The notes under the pieces are model-generated. The model was given only the letters and a program-made list of their open reading frames with translations, did not search any database and was not told the origin of the DNA. Made by a program: the position numbers and the translations under genes. 64,000 nt of DNA from Deltaproteobacteria bacterium (lineage in GTDB: Bacteria; Myxococcota_A; UBA9160; JAJDAL01). Positions 17,801 to 25,281 of the stretch are shown here, one piece after another. Position 1 is the first letter of the stretch. Each line of letters begins with the position of its first letter. The DNA lies in the NCBI GenBank assembly GCA_029261875.1, contig JAJDAL010000024.1:62001-126000 (forward strand). Reading direction: 5' to 3'.

Positions 17801-18318
17801 AGGGAACCCTCGACGACGTCACCCATCTCGAGAGCTACCGGGTTCGGCGCGCCTCAGGCACGGCCAAACACGTGAAGCAGACCGTTGCCGTGACTAATCA
17901 ATTCGGTGCGACGTTGATCGAAACCCAGAAGGAAGACCGCCTGCTGGTCCCCACAGAGAAGGACTTGCTGAACCCGATTCCCAATCCCTTGAACCCGGCG
18001 AGCGTGGATCACTTCCTGTGTTACAAGGTCAAGCGCCCTTCGGGTTTTGCGAAGATCGAAGGCGTTTCCGTGGCGGATCAATTCGAAGATCGGCTGTACG
18101 ACCTGGTTCGACCGCGACTCCTCTGCAATGCCGCGGACAAGAACAGCGAAGGCATCATCAATCCCGATGCGCACCTGCTCTGCTACCAGGCGAAGCGCGC
18201 CAGCGGGGCCGCCAAACACACGAAGGTGGAAGGCATCCACGTCCACACGCAATTCGGTCCCGAGCAGCTCAACAGTCGCATCGAAGAGCTGCTGTGCGTT
18301 CCGTCCGAAGTCCAATAG
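14863..18318 (+). CDS. Exported beta-propeller / diheme cytochrome (MauG-CCP-like) with C-terminal repeats
   Basis: 1,151 residues starting at a GTG, with a signal peptide (VVWMLLLTLCATQVVA). Residues 40-500 look like a YVTN-type beta-propeller (RPLALSPDGARLFAVN, LAVSADGSLVYAAG, GVVVDAANDRLYVLTRFDN). Residues 520-880 hold two c-type heme sites, CSSCH (540-544) and CDECH (693-697), in a context resembling MauG/cytochrome c peroxidase proteins (SLRGMDNHGPMHWRGDR, GFLHDGSFDTIFRF). Residues 929-1151 are four copies of a 55-60 residue repeat beginning DHYMTYKVRR, THLESYRVRR, DHFLCYKVKR and AHLLCYQAKR, similar to what I know as DUF7450. A periplasmic or surface redox protein; partner unknown. A strong hairpin terminator follows. 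Confidence 0.8.
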   Translation: MRTLLVKFQTCVRVVWMLLLTLCATQVVARDAGARSFWTFETGQVRPLALSPDGARLFAVNTPDNRLEIFDVTGSGILHRQSIPVGMEPLAVAARNNDEVWVINHLSDSASIVDVSTSPARVVRTLLLCDEPRDIVFAGTGGNRAFITTARRGQNCPVAPLLTTEGIGRAIVQVFDANNLGAAPGGASIADVVLFTDTPRALAVSADGSLVYAAGFHTGNQTVVVSEGAVCDGGSTASACNLPDGIHVSGGLPGSQVPGGLPAPNDNHNGVTGPEVGLIVKFDPSDSIWKDELGRNWNNAVRFDLPDLDVFEIDAVNAPAVLRSFPSVGTILFNMIVNPANDKLYVSNTEAINEVRFEGPGDHAGPEKPVGEPVSVIGHLHESRVAVIDPAGTVATRHLNKHIDYDNFPAPQATEDASLATPVGMALNGSNLYVAAFGSSKLGVFDTAALEGDTFVPSDANHIDVTGGGPSGVVVDAANDRLYVLTRFDNGVSVIDISQDPVGTEVDHQMLPNPEPSVVVDGRPVLYDARLTGANGEASCSSCHVFGDFDSLSWDLGDPDGDVTNNPNPFGPVGSGVPFHPNKGPMTTQSLRGMDNHGPMHWRGDRTGGNFNPPMDPLDERLAFIAFNGAFPGLIGNDVQLPDATMEAFADFILEVTYPPNPIRALDNSLSASAANGNDIWFNRPNTDIIATCDECHTTSVSQGFFGTDGKSTFENETQEFKIPHIRNMYQKVGMFGMPEVAFGGSNGDFSHTGDQVRGVGFLHDGSFDTIFRFHNATVFTNMTQQDRRDIEQFQFEFASNMAPIVGQQMTLDDPNDSDATDRINLLIARAEVDRALWIDPNAHECDLIAKGVIGGEARGYVYDPDADLFVPDKVAEAGIAAGDLYQLASGGQELTFTCTPPGSGLRMGIDRDLNGILDGDEGLVFTTDHYMTYKVRRTPGSTKFQRVDVTVDDPTFGENRTLTAVRPTALALPADKNGEGTLDDVTHLESYRVRRASGTAKHVKQTVAVTNQFGATLIETQKEDRLLVPTEKDLLNPIPNPLNPASVDHFLCYKVKRPSGFAKIEGVSVADQFEDRLYDLVRPRLLCNAADKNSEGIINPDAHLLCYQAKRASGAAKHTKVEGIHVHTQFGPEQLNSRIEELLCVPSEVQ

Positions 18319-18323
18319 GGAGA

Positions 18324-18355
18324 GGAGACCCGCACAACATGCGGGTCTCCCTTTT
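18324..18355. terminator. Intrinsic terminator between convergent genes
   Basis: An 11 bp perfect stem (18324-18334 with 18340-18350) and a five-base loop, followed on the plus strand by CTTTT. It lies directly after the stop of the diheme cytochrome gene and 12 bp before the end of the convergent carotenoid oxygenase gene. The sequence is symmetrical enough to act in both directions, although the T run is better for the plus strand. Confidence 0.85.
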
Positions 18356-18367
18356 CCCGGATCGCCC

Positions 18368-19702
18368 CTAGGCGTCCGGCGCCCAATTTCCGTGAAAGCC
18401 GAAGGGCACCCGCACCGGTAGTTCCACGGTCGCGACCGGGTCGCCCAGGAAGTTCTGGGCTTCGAGGATCACGACATCCGCGGCATTGCGCTTCGCATCG
18501 TGGACGTAGGCCAGCAGCCAGCCATCGTCTTCGTCCGCGTCGTCGCTGCGCGGCACGAACACCGGCTCCTGGAATTGGCGGTGCGGACCCTCGTCGCGGT
18601 GCAGGGTCTCGCCGGTCTTCAGATCGTGCTTGAGCAGACCGCCGTACACGAGTCCCTCCCCCACCGCTCCGCAATATCCGTAGCGATGGGGTTTGCCGAT
18701 CCGCCGCTCGTCGATGCGCGGGAATTCTTGACCCCGCTCGCACAGGCGCTCTTCCTTGACCGGCCCGCCTTTGGGGTCGACGATCCAACGCTCGAGGGTC
18801 GGAATCCCTTCGTTGGGTCCATCCAGGTGCACATCGAACATTTTCGGGTGGCGCACGACGTCGAGCACGACTCTTCCGTCCGTATCCTCGTAGGAGTTCA
18901 ACGAGTGGAAGAGAAAACAGGGATTGACGTCGTGCCAGGTGATATCGCTCGCCTCACCGTCGCGCGGCAACAGCCCCACGCGCGTGCCGTAATCTTCGAA
19001 CCAGCGATACGGCAGCGGGTACCCCTTTTCGAGCATGGACGGATCGAACAACACCGGCGTGTCGAACACCACGAAGTAGTTCTTCGTAATCGAGCAATCG
19101 TGCACCATGGTTCGTCCCGGCGTCGGGATATCGACGGTCTTGCGTACCCGACCCTCCGTACCCACCACCAGATACTGGAGGTGTTCCCAGCCGAAGAAGT
19201 AGCCCGTGACATGGAGTTCGCCGGTGTCGGGATCTCGCTTCGGATGTGCGGAGAAAGGCCCCGGAAGGGTTCCGTCGAAGTTCGAACGGGCGACGGTTTC
19301 GAGTTCCTCGCTGAGTTCGAACGGATTTCCGCCCGCCTCGACGATTGCGAAGGTGCGACCCGCGTGTTGGATCACGTTGGTGTTCGCTCCGTCCCCACCG
19401 AGATCCGAAAAACGCGGCCCCGGTGTCTTGGGCCAACCCTTCGTCTCACACACTTGATCGTCGCGCACGTAGCGGCTGCGATACCAAAGCGCCTTCCCGT
19501 CACGCATGCGCAAGCCGTGCACCAGACCATTGCCGACGAACCAATGGTGATTCGGGCCGGGCTCGGTGACGGGATTCGGGCCAATGCGCAGCAACCGCCC
19601 CGAAAGCTCCGCGGGAATCTCTCCGCGTACGGGCAAGTCGAAGGCGGTCGCCTCGTCCGAAATCGGTCCGAAGTTTCCTTCTAGATAGGGATTGTCGCTC
19701 AC
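18368..19702 (-). CDS. Carotenoid cleavage oxygenase family protein
   Basis: 444 residues from a GTG at 19702 that overlaps the TetR stop (GTGA), so it is translationally coupled to the regulator. The four iron-binding histidines of the family are visible in order: FSAHPKRDPDTGELH, TMVHDCSITKNYFVVFDTP, FLFHSLNSYED and, at the extreme C-terminus, FGFHGNWAPDA. Family members split a C=C bond with O2: carotenoids, apocarotenoids, or lignin-type stilbenes in bacteria. NHHWFVGNGLVHGLRMRDG near the start is also typical. The neighbours (P450, F420-type oxidoreductase, SnoaL-like proteins) favour isoprenoid or stilbene catabolism, but the substrate is inferred only. Confidence 0.85.
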   Translation of the reverse strand: MSDNPYLEGNFGPISDEATAFDLPVRGEIPAELSGRLLRIGPNPVTEPGPNHHWFVGNGLVHGLRMRDGKALWYRSRYVRDDQVCETKGWPKTPGPRFSDLGGDGANTNVIQHAGRTFAIVEAGGNPFELSEELETVARSNFDGTLPGPFSAHPKRDPDTGELHVTGYFFGWEHLQYLVVGTEGRVRKTVDIPTPGRTMVHDCSITKNYFVVFDTPVLFDPSMLEKGYPLPYRWFEDYGTRVGLLPRDGEASDITWHDVNPCFLFHSLNSYEDTDGRVVLDVVRHPKMFDVHLDGPNEGIPTLERWIVDPKGGPVKEERLCERGQEFPRIDERRIGKPHRYGYCGAVGEGLVYGGLLKHDLKTGETLHRDEGPHRQFQEPVFVPRSDDADEDDGWLLAYVHDAKRNAADVVILEAQNFLGDPVATVELPVRVPFGFHGNWAPDA

Positions 19703-20310
19703 GCGTCTTCTCCTTTGGGCGCGGTGGTGGAAACGGCCAGGGAAAGCGCGGTCTCGAGAACCGTCTCGAGCGAAGCCCCGGTGGGGGGTTCGAGTGCTCC
19801 CTGGGAGGAAAGAGTGGCAATGCCGTGCACCAGCGACCACAGGGCACCGGCCAACACGCGCGTGTCGCGGTCCGCATGAAAGCCCGCATCCTGGGCGGCT
19901 CGCACATGGCCGACCAGTTGCTCGAAGGCCGCAGATCCGTCGCGCTGCAGACCCGGGTGATCGGACTGGAGCAATTCCGGACGAAACATCAACGCGAACA
20001 GGCCGGGCTTTGCGACCGCTTCGTCCACATAGGCGCGGGCGCCGGCGGCTAAACGCGCCAGGGGATGGGATCCCGGCGGGAGCTGGGCGGCGGCTTTCCC
20101 GACCGCTTCTTCGAGGCCCCGAAAGCCCCGCGAAGCGACTTCACTCAGCAAGGCGGCAAAACTGGGGAAGTGCCGCAGGGGCGCGGCGTGAGAGACACCG
20201 GCCCGGCGGGCCACCCGGCGCTGGGAGAGTCCCTCCAGGCCTTCCTCCTCGAGCAGTTCGAGGGTGACGAGCACCAATCGCTCGCTCGTGCTGAGGAAGT
20301 CTCGACCCAT
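19699..20310 (-). CDS. TetR-family regulator
   Basis: 203 residues from the ATG at 20310. The N-terminal helix-turn-helix reads LELLEEEGLEGLSQRRVARR then AGVSHAAPLRHFPSFAALLS, and the rest is a TetR ligand domain of the type named WHG/TetR_C. A near-perfect inverted repeat lies 7 bp upstream of its start, so it probably represses itself and, through the 4 bp overlap, the carotenoid oxygenase gene. The upstream SnoaL-like gene ends inside this regulatory region. The effector is presumably a substrate or product of the oxygenase; this is inference from gene order. Confidence 0.85.
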   Translation of the reverse strand: MGRDFLSTSERLVLVTLELLEEEGLEGLSQRRVARRAGVSHAAPLRHFPSFAALLSEVASRGFRGLEEAVGKAAAQLPPGSHPLARLAAGARAYVDEAVAKPGLFALMFRPELLQSDHPGLQRDGSAAFEQLVGHVRAAQDAGFHADRDTRVLAGALWSLVHGIATLSSQGALEPPTGASLETVLETALSLAVSTTAPKGEDA

Positions 20311-20316
20311 GTTTCC

Positions 20317-20340
20317 AGTGTCAACTAAAAAGTAGACACT
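20317..20340. promoter_or_regulatory. Probable TetR operator
   Basis: Inverted repeat with ten-base arms, AGTGTCAACT and AGTAGACACT, separated by AAAA; nine of ten positions pair. The word GTCAAC recurs just outside at 20341-20346, giving a TTGACA on the minus strand at 20345-20340 that could be a -35 box for the TetR/carotenoid oxygenase pair. The position 7 bp upstream of the TetR start is typical of autoregulation. Confidence 0.65.
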
Positions 20341-20341
20341 G

Positions 20342-20749
20342 TCAACCCGACTTTTCGACCCTGGCATCTTCGAGGCTCCAGAACCCCCGAAGGTTGGTGA
20401 TCTTTCCCGCCTCGTTGATGCGGTAGGTGAAGATGCCGTGGACCGTCATCTTGACCCCGTTGGGGAAAGCGGTCGTGAGGTTCAAGACGTGGGCGGACTC
20501 GTTGCCCGCCGCGAAGGACTCCTCGGATTCGATCGAAATCTGGGTCGGCGCGATGTTCTTCTCGTAGAAATCTGCCAGCGCGGCCTTGCCGCGGGTCCCC
20601 TGGCCGGTGGGATTGGTGGGCGCGACGCCAATCGGATCCTCCACGCAGACGTCGTCCGCCATCAAGTCGAGCCACCCCGCTTTGTCTTTGTTCATGACGC
20701 AGCGCCAACTGTTCTGTGCCGCCAACAGAGCCGGGTGATTCACGTCCAT
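20342..20749 (-). CDS. SnoaL/steroid isomerase-like protein (NTF2 fold)
   Basis: 135 residues from an ATG preceded by AAGGAGACC. It shows the NTF2-like pattern of ketosteroid-isomerase relatives: LLAAQNSWRCVMNKDKAGWL, then VCVEDPIGVAP with the buried acidic residue, then a beta-sheet ending in ITNLRGFWSLEDA. Such small proteins isomerise or hydrate hydrophobic ring substrates, or simply bind them. It lies in a minus-strand run of catabolic genes between an LLM oxidoreductase and a TetR gene. The substrate is unknown. Confidence 0.75.
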   Translation of the reverse strand: MDVNHPALLAAQNSWRCVMNKDKAGWLDLMADDVCVEDPIGVAPTNPTGQGTRGKAALADFYEKNIAPTQISIESEESFAAGNESAHVLNLTTAFPNGVKMTVHGIFTYRINEAGKITNLRGFWSLEDARVEKSG

Positions 20750-20824
20750 GGGGTCTCCTTCTCGATCGCCGTACGGGGATGGGATTCTACCGCGAAGCGG
20801 CCCCCGCTTCCCGGGCGTTCACCA

Positions 20825-21679
20825 TCACAGGACTTGTTTCGCGAGCGCGTCGGCTCGACGCATCAACTTCTCGCTCGTGCTCGCCAGCAGGGGGAAGATG
20901 AGCTGATCGACGCCTAGATCTTGATAGCGTTTCAGCGCGCCCTCCTCTGGGTCCAAACGCGGTGGTGCCACGTGAATCTGGACGTCGCTTCGCTTGCGTC
21001 CCGCACCCGCGAGTTTTTCGTCGAGGCGCGCGAGCTGAAGCGCCAGTTCGTCGGGTGAAAAATTGAAACCGAACCAGCCATCCCCCAACTCGGCAACGCG
21101 CGCAAACGCGGCATCGCTCTCACCACCGAACAGCAGCGGAGGATGGGGTTTTTGCACGGGCTTCGGGTTTTGAAGGCACGGCGGCAACTGATAGAACTCG
21201 CCCTGGTAGCGCGAGACTTCGTCGCACCACAGGCTCTGCATCACGCCAAGGCACTCGCGGGTGCGCGCGCCGCGGCGCTCCCAGGGAATCCCCAGCGCTT
21301 CGAATTCCTCGCGCAGCCAGCCCACGCCGATTCCGAAGTCGAAGCGACCGCCGGACAGGTAATCGAGATCCGCCACTTGGCGGGCGGTGTAGACCGGGTT
21401 GCGTTGCGGCACGAGGCAGATTCCCGTTCCCAACCGGATGCGCTGGGTATGGGCGGCGATGAAGGTGAGGGCGCTGAAGGGTTCCAACACCCCGTCGGGA
21501 TCTCCGGGGATGCGGCCGTCTTTCGAATACGGATAACGGGACGCATACTCGCGAAAGAAGAGCACGTGTTCGGGCACCCAGATCGAGTGAAAGCCTCGCT
21601 CTTCGGCGACCTGCCCGATCTGTGCAATCAATTCCGGAGACGTGGCTCCGTTCAAAGCCGTCTGAACACCGATCTGCAT
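20825..21679 (-). CDS. LLM-class flavin/F420-dependent oxidoreductase
   Basis: 284 residues with the luciferase-like monooxygenase barrel: QIGVQTALNG, ERGFHSIWVPEHVLF, IRLGTGICLVPQRNPV, TARQVADLDYLSGGRFDFGI and GVGWLREEFEALG. The phrase WVPEHV and the GVGW segment are typical of the F420-dependent group rather than of FMNH2 luciferases, so F420 is the more likely cofactor. No F420 biosynthesis gene is present here. Genes of this class commonly oxidise or reduce hydrophobic alcohols, ketones or CoA esters in catabolic clusters. The next upstream gene (YkgJ-like) ends 29 bp away on the same strand. Confidence 0.8.
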   Translation of the reverse strand: MQIGVQTALNGATSPELIAQIGQVAEERGFHSIWVPEHVLFFREYASRYPYSKDGRIPGDPDGVLEPFSALTFIAAHTQRIRLGTGICLVPQRNPVYTARQVADLDYLSGGRFDFGIGVGWLREEFEALGIPWERRGARTRECLGVMQSLWCDEVSRYQGEFYQLPPCLQNPKPVQKPHPPLLFGGESDAAFARVAELGDGWFGFNFSPDELALQLARLDEKLAGAGRKRSDVQIHVAPPRLDPEEGALKRYQDLGVDQLIFPLLASTSEKLMRRADALAKQVL

Positions 21680-21708
21680 GATTCCTCCCAGGGGACGCGA
21701 TACGCCGC

Positions 21709-22302
21709 CTATGGCTGGCGCTCCGGGGCGCGTTGTTGCTCTTTAGCGTAACCGCGAATCCGCCAGGCCCGGAAGCGCAACACGACGCGGCGCAGGCTGC
21801 GTTCGAGCCATGGAAGTCGCCGGCTCTCGACGGGTTCTCCATCGCGCAAGACCTCCACGCGATCTCCCGCGACGCGGCGTTCGAGACCGTCGGGAGACAA
21901 CACCCGATAGGGCGCGTCGGGGTTCATCACATCGGCGACGTTGCTGATTCGAACGGACAGGGTCTCTCGGTATCGAGCCGCGATTTCCTTCAGACGCGCG
22001 GACCGGTCGAACGTTCCGGGCGTTGCCTCGCGAACTTCGAGACGAAACGCCGTTCCGAGGGGCTGCAGGTCGAGTACCGCGCCCAGTCGATCCGGGCGAT
22101 CCGATTCTTCGAGGGAACCGCGCAGCCAGAGGCAACGATAGGCGCCGCAGATTTTCGGGCGATCCCCGTAGATCGAACAGCCGCCCAGGGGGCGTTGGTG
22201 GACGCAATCCACTCCGCCCAACTTCGAGAGCGCATCGACGCGCAGAACCGTGCAACAAAGCGAGCACGAACCGCAGCTGCGCGATGACGTGTCTTGGCTC
22301 AG
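21709..22302 (-). CDS. YkgJ-family cysteine-cluster protein
   Basis: About 197 residues. The N-terminus carries a metal-binding cluster, CGSCSLCC, then CVHQRPLGGCSIYGDRPKIC and YRCLWL, the YkgJ (CxxCxxCC) pattern thought to bind zinc or an Fe-S centre. The rest, to residue 197, is basic and unlike known domains. No ATG, GTG or TTG in this frame lies shortly before the first cysteine. The CTG at 22302 overlaps the stop of the upstream gene as CTGA, the same arrangement as the ATGA/GTGA overlaps elsewhere here, so CTG is proposed as the start. Function unknown. Confidence 0.65.
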   Translation of the reverse strand: MSQDTSSRSCGSCSLCCTVLRVDALSKLGGVDCVHQRPLGGCSIYGDRPKICGAYRCLWLRGSLEESDRPDRLGAVLDLQPLGTAFRLEVREATPGTFDRSARLKEIAARYRETLSVRISNVADVMNPDAPYRVLSPDGLERRVAGDRVEVLRDGEPVESRRLPWLERSLRRVVLRFRAWRIRGYAKEQQRAPERQP

Positions 22303-23372
22303 CGCAAGAACTCGTCGGCGCCGAGATCCACACCGTGCTGAAGATGGCGCTCGATCATCGCAGCAAACATGCGATCGCCACGTTCGTCCTGGCCGGACAA
22401 CATGCAGCCCAGCACCGTAATGAGAATTCCGTGGAGGCTGCAGCGCCGGTATTCCTTCCAACAATATTCGGAATCCAGTTCGACCCCCGCGCGCGCCATC
22501 TCGCCCCGATAGAGTTCGACCAATTCGCGTTCGTGGGCGCGTCGATCTTCGATCGAAAGCCCGCCCCCCAAGAAATAGGCGACGTCCGCGAGGGGGCACC
22601 CGTATTGGATGGATTGCCAATCCACGACGGCAATCGGGGGACCGCCCTCCGCGTTTCCGAACAACAGGTTCTCCAATCGATAATCCGCGTGCACCAGACT
22701 CCGCGGCCCCGCGTATTGATTCGCCCAGTTTGCGAACGCGCCGACGAACTGATCCCCCATGGCGCGGGCTTCCGGAGTGAGAGAGGTAAATCGCTCACAA
22801 AACTGGGGCCACATCACCTGGAGGATGGCCTGACCGAGTTGCGATCCCTCGGGCGTGTTCTGGAAAACCCAATCGAATTCCGCCAGTCGTTGGTCTTCGA
22901 ACAAGGGGCCGTGGAGTTTCGCCGCTTCGCGAATCGCCAGCTCCGCACGATCCACGTCGCATCCCTCGATCTGGTCACCGGGCCGAGCCGGCGAGAGATC
23001 CTCCATCAGGATCACGTAATCGGTTCCGTTCTCGTGCACGAGGGCGGTGTAGATCGCGGGCGTGCGCATGGGAATGCGCGGCGCGATTTCGCGGTAGAAG
23101 CAGACTTCGCGGCGATAGAAGCCCTGAGCCGCGGAACTCGCACGCGAAGTGGGATCCGCGGCGGGCAATTTGGCGACGACGGAAGAAGGCGCCGTCTCCG
23201 GAGCGGCTTCGTACTCAAGCGCGTAGCGAACGTTGTCGCCCAGTTTTCCATGCCCGATCGTCTGCCAGGTGAGCCCGCTGACGCGACCGCTGGGCAGCGC
23301 CCCCGCATCGCGCAACACCTCCGTGAGCCAATCCGCTCCAATCGCTCCGGGATCGCTGATGATTTCCGCCAC
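22299..23372 (-). CDS. Aminoglycoside phosphotransferase-like kinase family protein
   Basis: 357 residues from the GTG at 23372. The kinase-like fold is clear: SVVAKLPAADP with the ATP-binding lysine, YVILMEDLSPARPGDQ, the catalytic loop LVHADYRLENLLFG and the metal-binding segment AVVDWQSIQYGCPLADVAYF. The N-terminal LTWQTIGHGKLGDNVRYAL resembles the ecdysteroid-kinase/phosphotransferase branch often found in steroid and fatty acid catabolic clusters. A TTG start at 23417 would lie inside the operator palindrome, so GTG is preferred. It is divergent from the P450 gene with a shared 90 bp control region. Substrate unknown. Confidence 0.75.
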   Translation of the reverse strand: MAEIISDPGAIGADWLTEVLRDAGALPSGRVSGLTWQTIGHGKLGDNVRYALEYEAAPETAPSSVVAKLPAADPTSRASSAAQGFYRREVCFYREIAPRIPMRTPAIYTALVHENGTDYVILMEDLSPARPGDQIEGCDVDRAELAIREAAKLHGPLFEDQRLAEFDWVFQNTPEGSQLGQAILQVMWPQFCERFTSLTPEARAMGDQFVGAFANWANQYAGPRSLVHADYRLENLLFGNAEGGPPIAVVDWQSIQYGCPLADVAYFLGGGLSIEDRRAHERELVELYRGEMARAGVELDSEYCWKEYRRCSLHGILITVLGCMLSGQDERGDRMFAAMIERHLQHGVDLGADEFLR

Positions 23373-23409
23373 GTGGCCTCCCGGGTCGACCTTACGCCAG
23401 AAACCGATG

Positions 23410-23435
23410 TTATACAAAAAACTATTTTTGTATAA
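23410..23435. promoter_or_regulatory. 26 bp perfect palindrome covering divergent -10 boxes
   Basis: Two perfect 11-base arms, TTATACAAAAA and TTTTTGTATAA, around ACTA. On the plus strand TATAAT (23431-23436) is a consensus -10 box placed 26 bp before the P450 ATG. On the minus strand TATAAC (23414-23409) is a -10 box for the kinase-like gene. A protein on this palindrome would shut both promoters; the TetR gene downstream of the P450 gene is the obvious candidate. Confidence 0.75.
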
Positions 23436-23450
23436 TTACCAGTCTTCCCG

Positions 23451-23456
23451 AGGAGG
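23451..23456 (+). promoter_or_regulatory. Strong ribosome binding site of the P450 gene
   Basis: AGGAGG, fully complementary to the 16S rRNA tail, five bases before the ATG at 23462. It fixes the start of the P450. Confidence 0.8.
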
Positions 23457-23461
23457 GCTGC

Positions 23462-24673
23462 ATGGCGACGAATCCCGAACCCCGCTTCGAACCCTGCGGG
23501 GGTGACGCTTGGAGAAATCCCTTCGCGATGTACCGCGCTCTGCGCGATCGCGACCCGGTGCATCACGTCACCGACAACGGAGAAGGCGAGGACTACTGGG
23601 TCCTGTCGCGATTCCAACACGTGTTCGATGCCGCGGTCGACGCGGCGACGTTTTCCTCCGCCCAGGGTCTCACCTTCCACTACGACGAAATGGGGAAGCT
23701 CGGCCTCGAATCTCCCATCGTGATGATGGACCCACCGGATCACACGTCCCTGCGCAAGCTCGCCATCAAACGCTTCACGCCCCAGCAAGTGCGCGCGCTG
23801 GAACCGATGATTCGGAATTTCGTGGTGGAGCGTGTCGAACGCTTGCGCGAAGCAGGCCAGGGGGACGTGGTCGCGGAGTTGTTGAAACCGCTTCCCAGTC
23901 TCGTCGTTGCCCACTTCCTCGGGGTGCCGCCGGAAGATCGCTCGCTTTTCGATCGCTGGACGAGTTCCATCGTCGACGCCAGCGCCGAAGGCGACGTGCT
24001 GAGCGCTGGCGCGGCTGTCGGGGAGATGGTGGGGTATTTCGGCGGTTTGATGGAGAAGCGCAAGGCGAGCCCGGGCGAGGACATGATCTCCGCACTCGTT
24101 CACGGCAAGCTCAAGGGGGGCGAAGTGGTTTCTCCAGCCAAGATTCTCGGCATGGGGTTCACGATGGTGACCGGCGGCAACGACACGATCACCGGCATGT
24201 TGGGCGGGGCGCTCGAAGCGTTGACCCACCATCTCGATCAACGCGCCTTGCTGATCGAAGACCCCGGGCGCATCCCGGGCGCCGTGGAGGAGTTGCTGCG
24301 CGTCACGACGCCCGTTCAAGGGCTCGCGCGAACGGTGACGCGCGATGTCGAGCTCGAGGGCGTGCGGATTCCCGAAGGTCGTAAGGTCATGCTCTTGTAC
24401 GGCTCGGCCAACCGCGACCCCCGGGAGTTCGGCCCGAGCGCGGAAGCGTGCGACGTAACGCGAAAGATCCGACGCCACGTCGCCTTCAGCTACGGACCGC
24501 ATCATTGCATCGGTGCAGCGGCCGCAAGGCTGCAAGGGCAGATCGCACTCGAAGAATTGCTGTTGCGCTGCCCGGAATTCAGCGTGGATTCCGCCGCCGG
24601 GGAATACGCACCGGGGCCCTTCGTGCGTCGTTTCCGATCGCTTCCCTTCGCTTCCAAAGGTGTCGCGGGGTGA
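23462..24673 (+). CDS. Cytochrome P450
   Basis: 403 residues, the size of soluble bacterial P450s. The heme-binding loop is FSYGPHHCIG with the thiolate ligand C349. The ExxR motif is in EELLRVTTPVQGLAR, and the I-helix reads VTGGNDTITGMLG, where the usual AGxDT pattern has Gly-Asn-Asp-Thr. No signal peptide or membrane anchor. It needs a ferredoxin/reductase pair, and none is encoded nearby. The strong ribosome site and consensus -10 box suggest high inducible expression. It is translationally coupled to the following TetR gene (GTGA overlap). The neighbours suggest oxidation of a hydrophobic terpenoid or steroid-like compound. Confidence 0.9.
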   Translation: MATNPEPRFEPCGGDAWRNPFAMYRALRDRDPVHHVTDNGEGEDYWVLSRFQHVFDAAVDAATFSSAQGLTFHYDEMGKLGLESPIVMMDPPDHTSLRKLAIKRFTPQQVRALEPMIRNFVVERVERLREAGQGDVVAELLKPLPSLVVAHFLGVPPEDRSLFDRWTSSIVDASAEGDVLSAGAAVGEMVGYFGGLMEKRKASPGEDMISALVHGKLKGGEVVSPAKILGMGFTMVTGGNDTITGMLGGALEALTHHLDQRALLIEDPGRIPGAVEELLRVTTPVQGLARTVTRDVELEGVRIPEGRKVMLLYGSANRDPREFGPSAEACDVTRKIRRHVAFSYGPHHCIGAAAARLQGQIALEELLLRCPEFSVDSAAGEYAPGPFVRRFRSLPFASKGVAG

Positions 24674-25248
24674 CGCGGGAATGGTCGCGCGAGGAACAAC
24701 CGGAGCTTGCAGCGAACCGTATTCTCGACGCGGCGGAGAAAGTGTTCATCGAAGTCGGCGTTTCCGCCGCCGGCATGGCGGAAATCGCCGATGCCGCGGG
24801 CTGCTCCCGCGGCACCCTGTACCGGTATTTCAAGAATCGCCACGATCTCCACATCGCGTACGTGAAACGCGCGGGACGCAGCATTGCCCAAAGCGTCGCC
24901 GAAGAGATCGCGGGCATCGTCGACCCGCGGCGACGGGTTGTCGAATACATCCTGGCTTCGGTTCGCCTCGTGCGAGAAAACCCGGGAACCGCCGCTTGGT
25001 TCGAACCGGGGGCGGCGGGGATGGCGGCCCGCATGTCTCAGTCCGCGGAAGTCATCGGTACTTTGACGAATTCCTTCGACGAACCGGCCCTGGACCGCGG
25101 CCGCCGGGGACGCAAGCGGCGCTTGCGCACGCGCTGGGTCGTCCGCGTCATCATCTCGCTGCTCCAGGATCCGGCGCGCAGCGAAGCCGAAGAACGCGCG
25201 TTGGTCGAACAGTTCGTCGCGCCGAGTCTGCTTCCCGAACGCCCGTAG
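24670..25248 (+). CDS. TetR-family regulator, coupled to the P450 gene
   Basis: 192 residues starting at a GTG that overlaps the P450 stop (GTGA). The helix-turn-helix is typical: ANRILDAAEKVFIEVGVSAA, MAEIADAAGCSRGTLYRYFK and NRHDLHIAYV. The C-terminal ligand domain is shorter than average. It is the likely repressor acting on the 26 bp palindrome at 23410-23435, since it is co-transcribed with the gene that this palindrome controls. Binding remains inference. Confidence 0.85.
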   Translation: MTREWSREEQPELAANRILDAAEKVFIEVGVSAAGMAEIADAAGCSRGTLYRYFKNRHDLHIAYVKRAGRSIAQSVAEEIAGIVDPRRRVVEYILASVRLVRENPGTAAWFEPGAAGMAARMSQSAEVIGTLTNSFDEPALDRGRRGRKRRLRTRWVVRVIISLLQDPARSEAEERALVEQFVAPSLLPERP

Positions 25249-25281
25249 ATCTCATATGATGGTCGCCACGGAGGAATCCTC

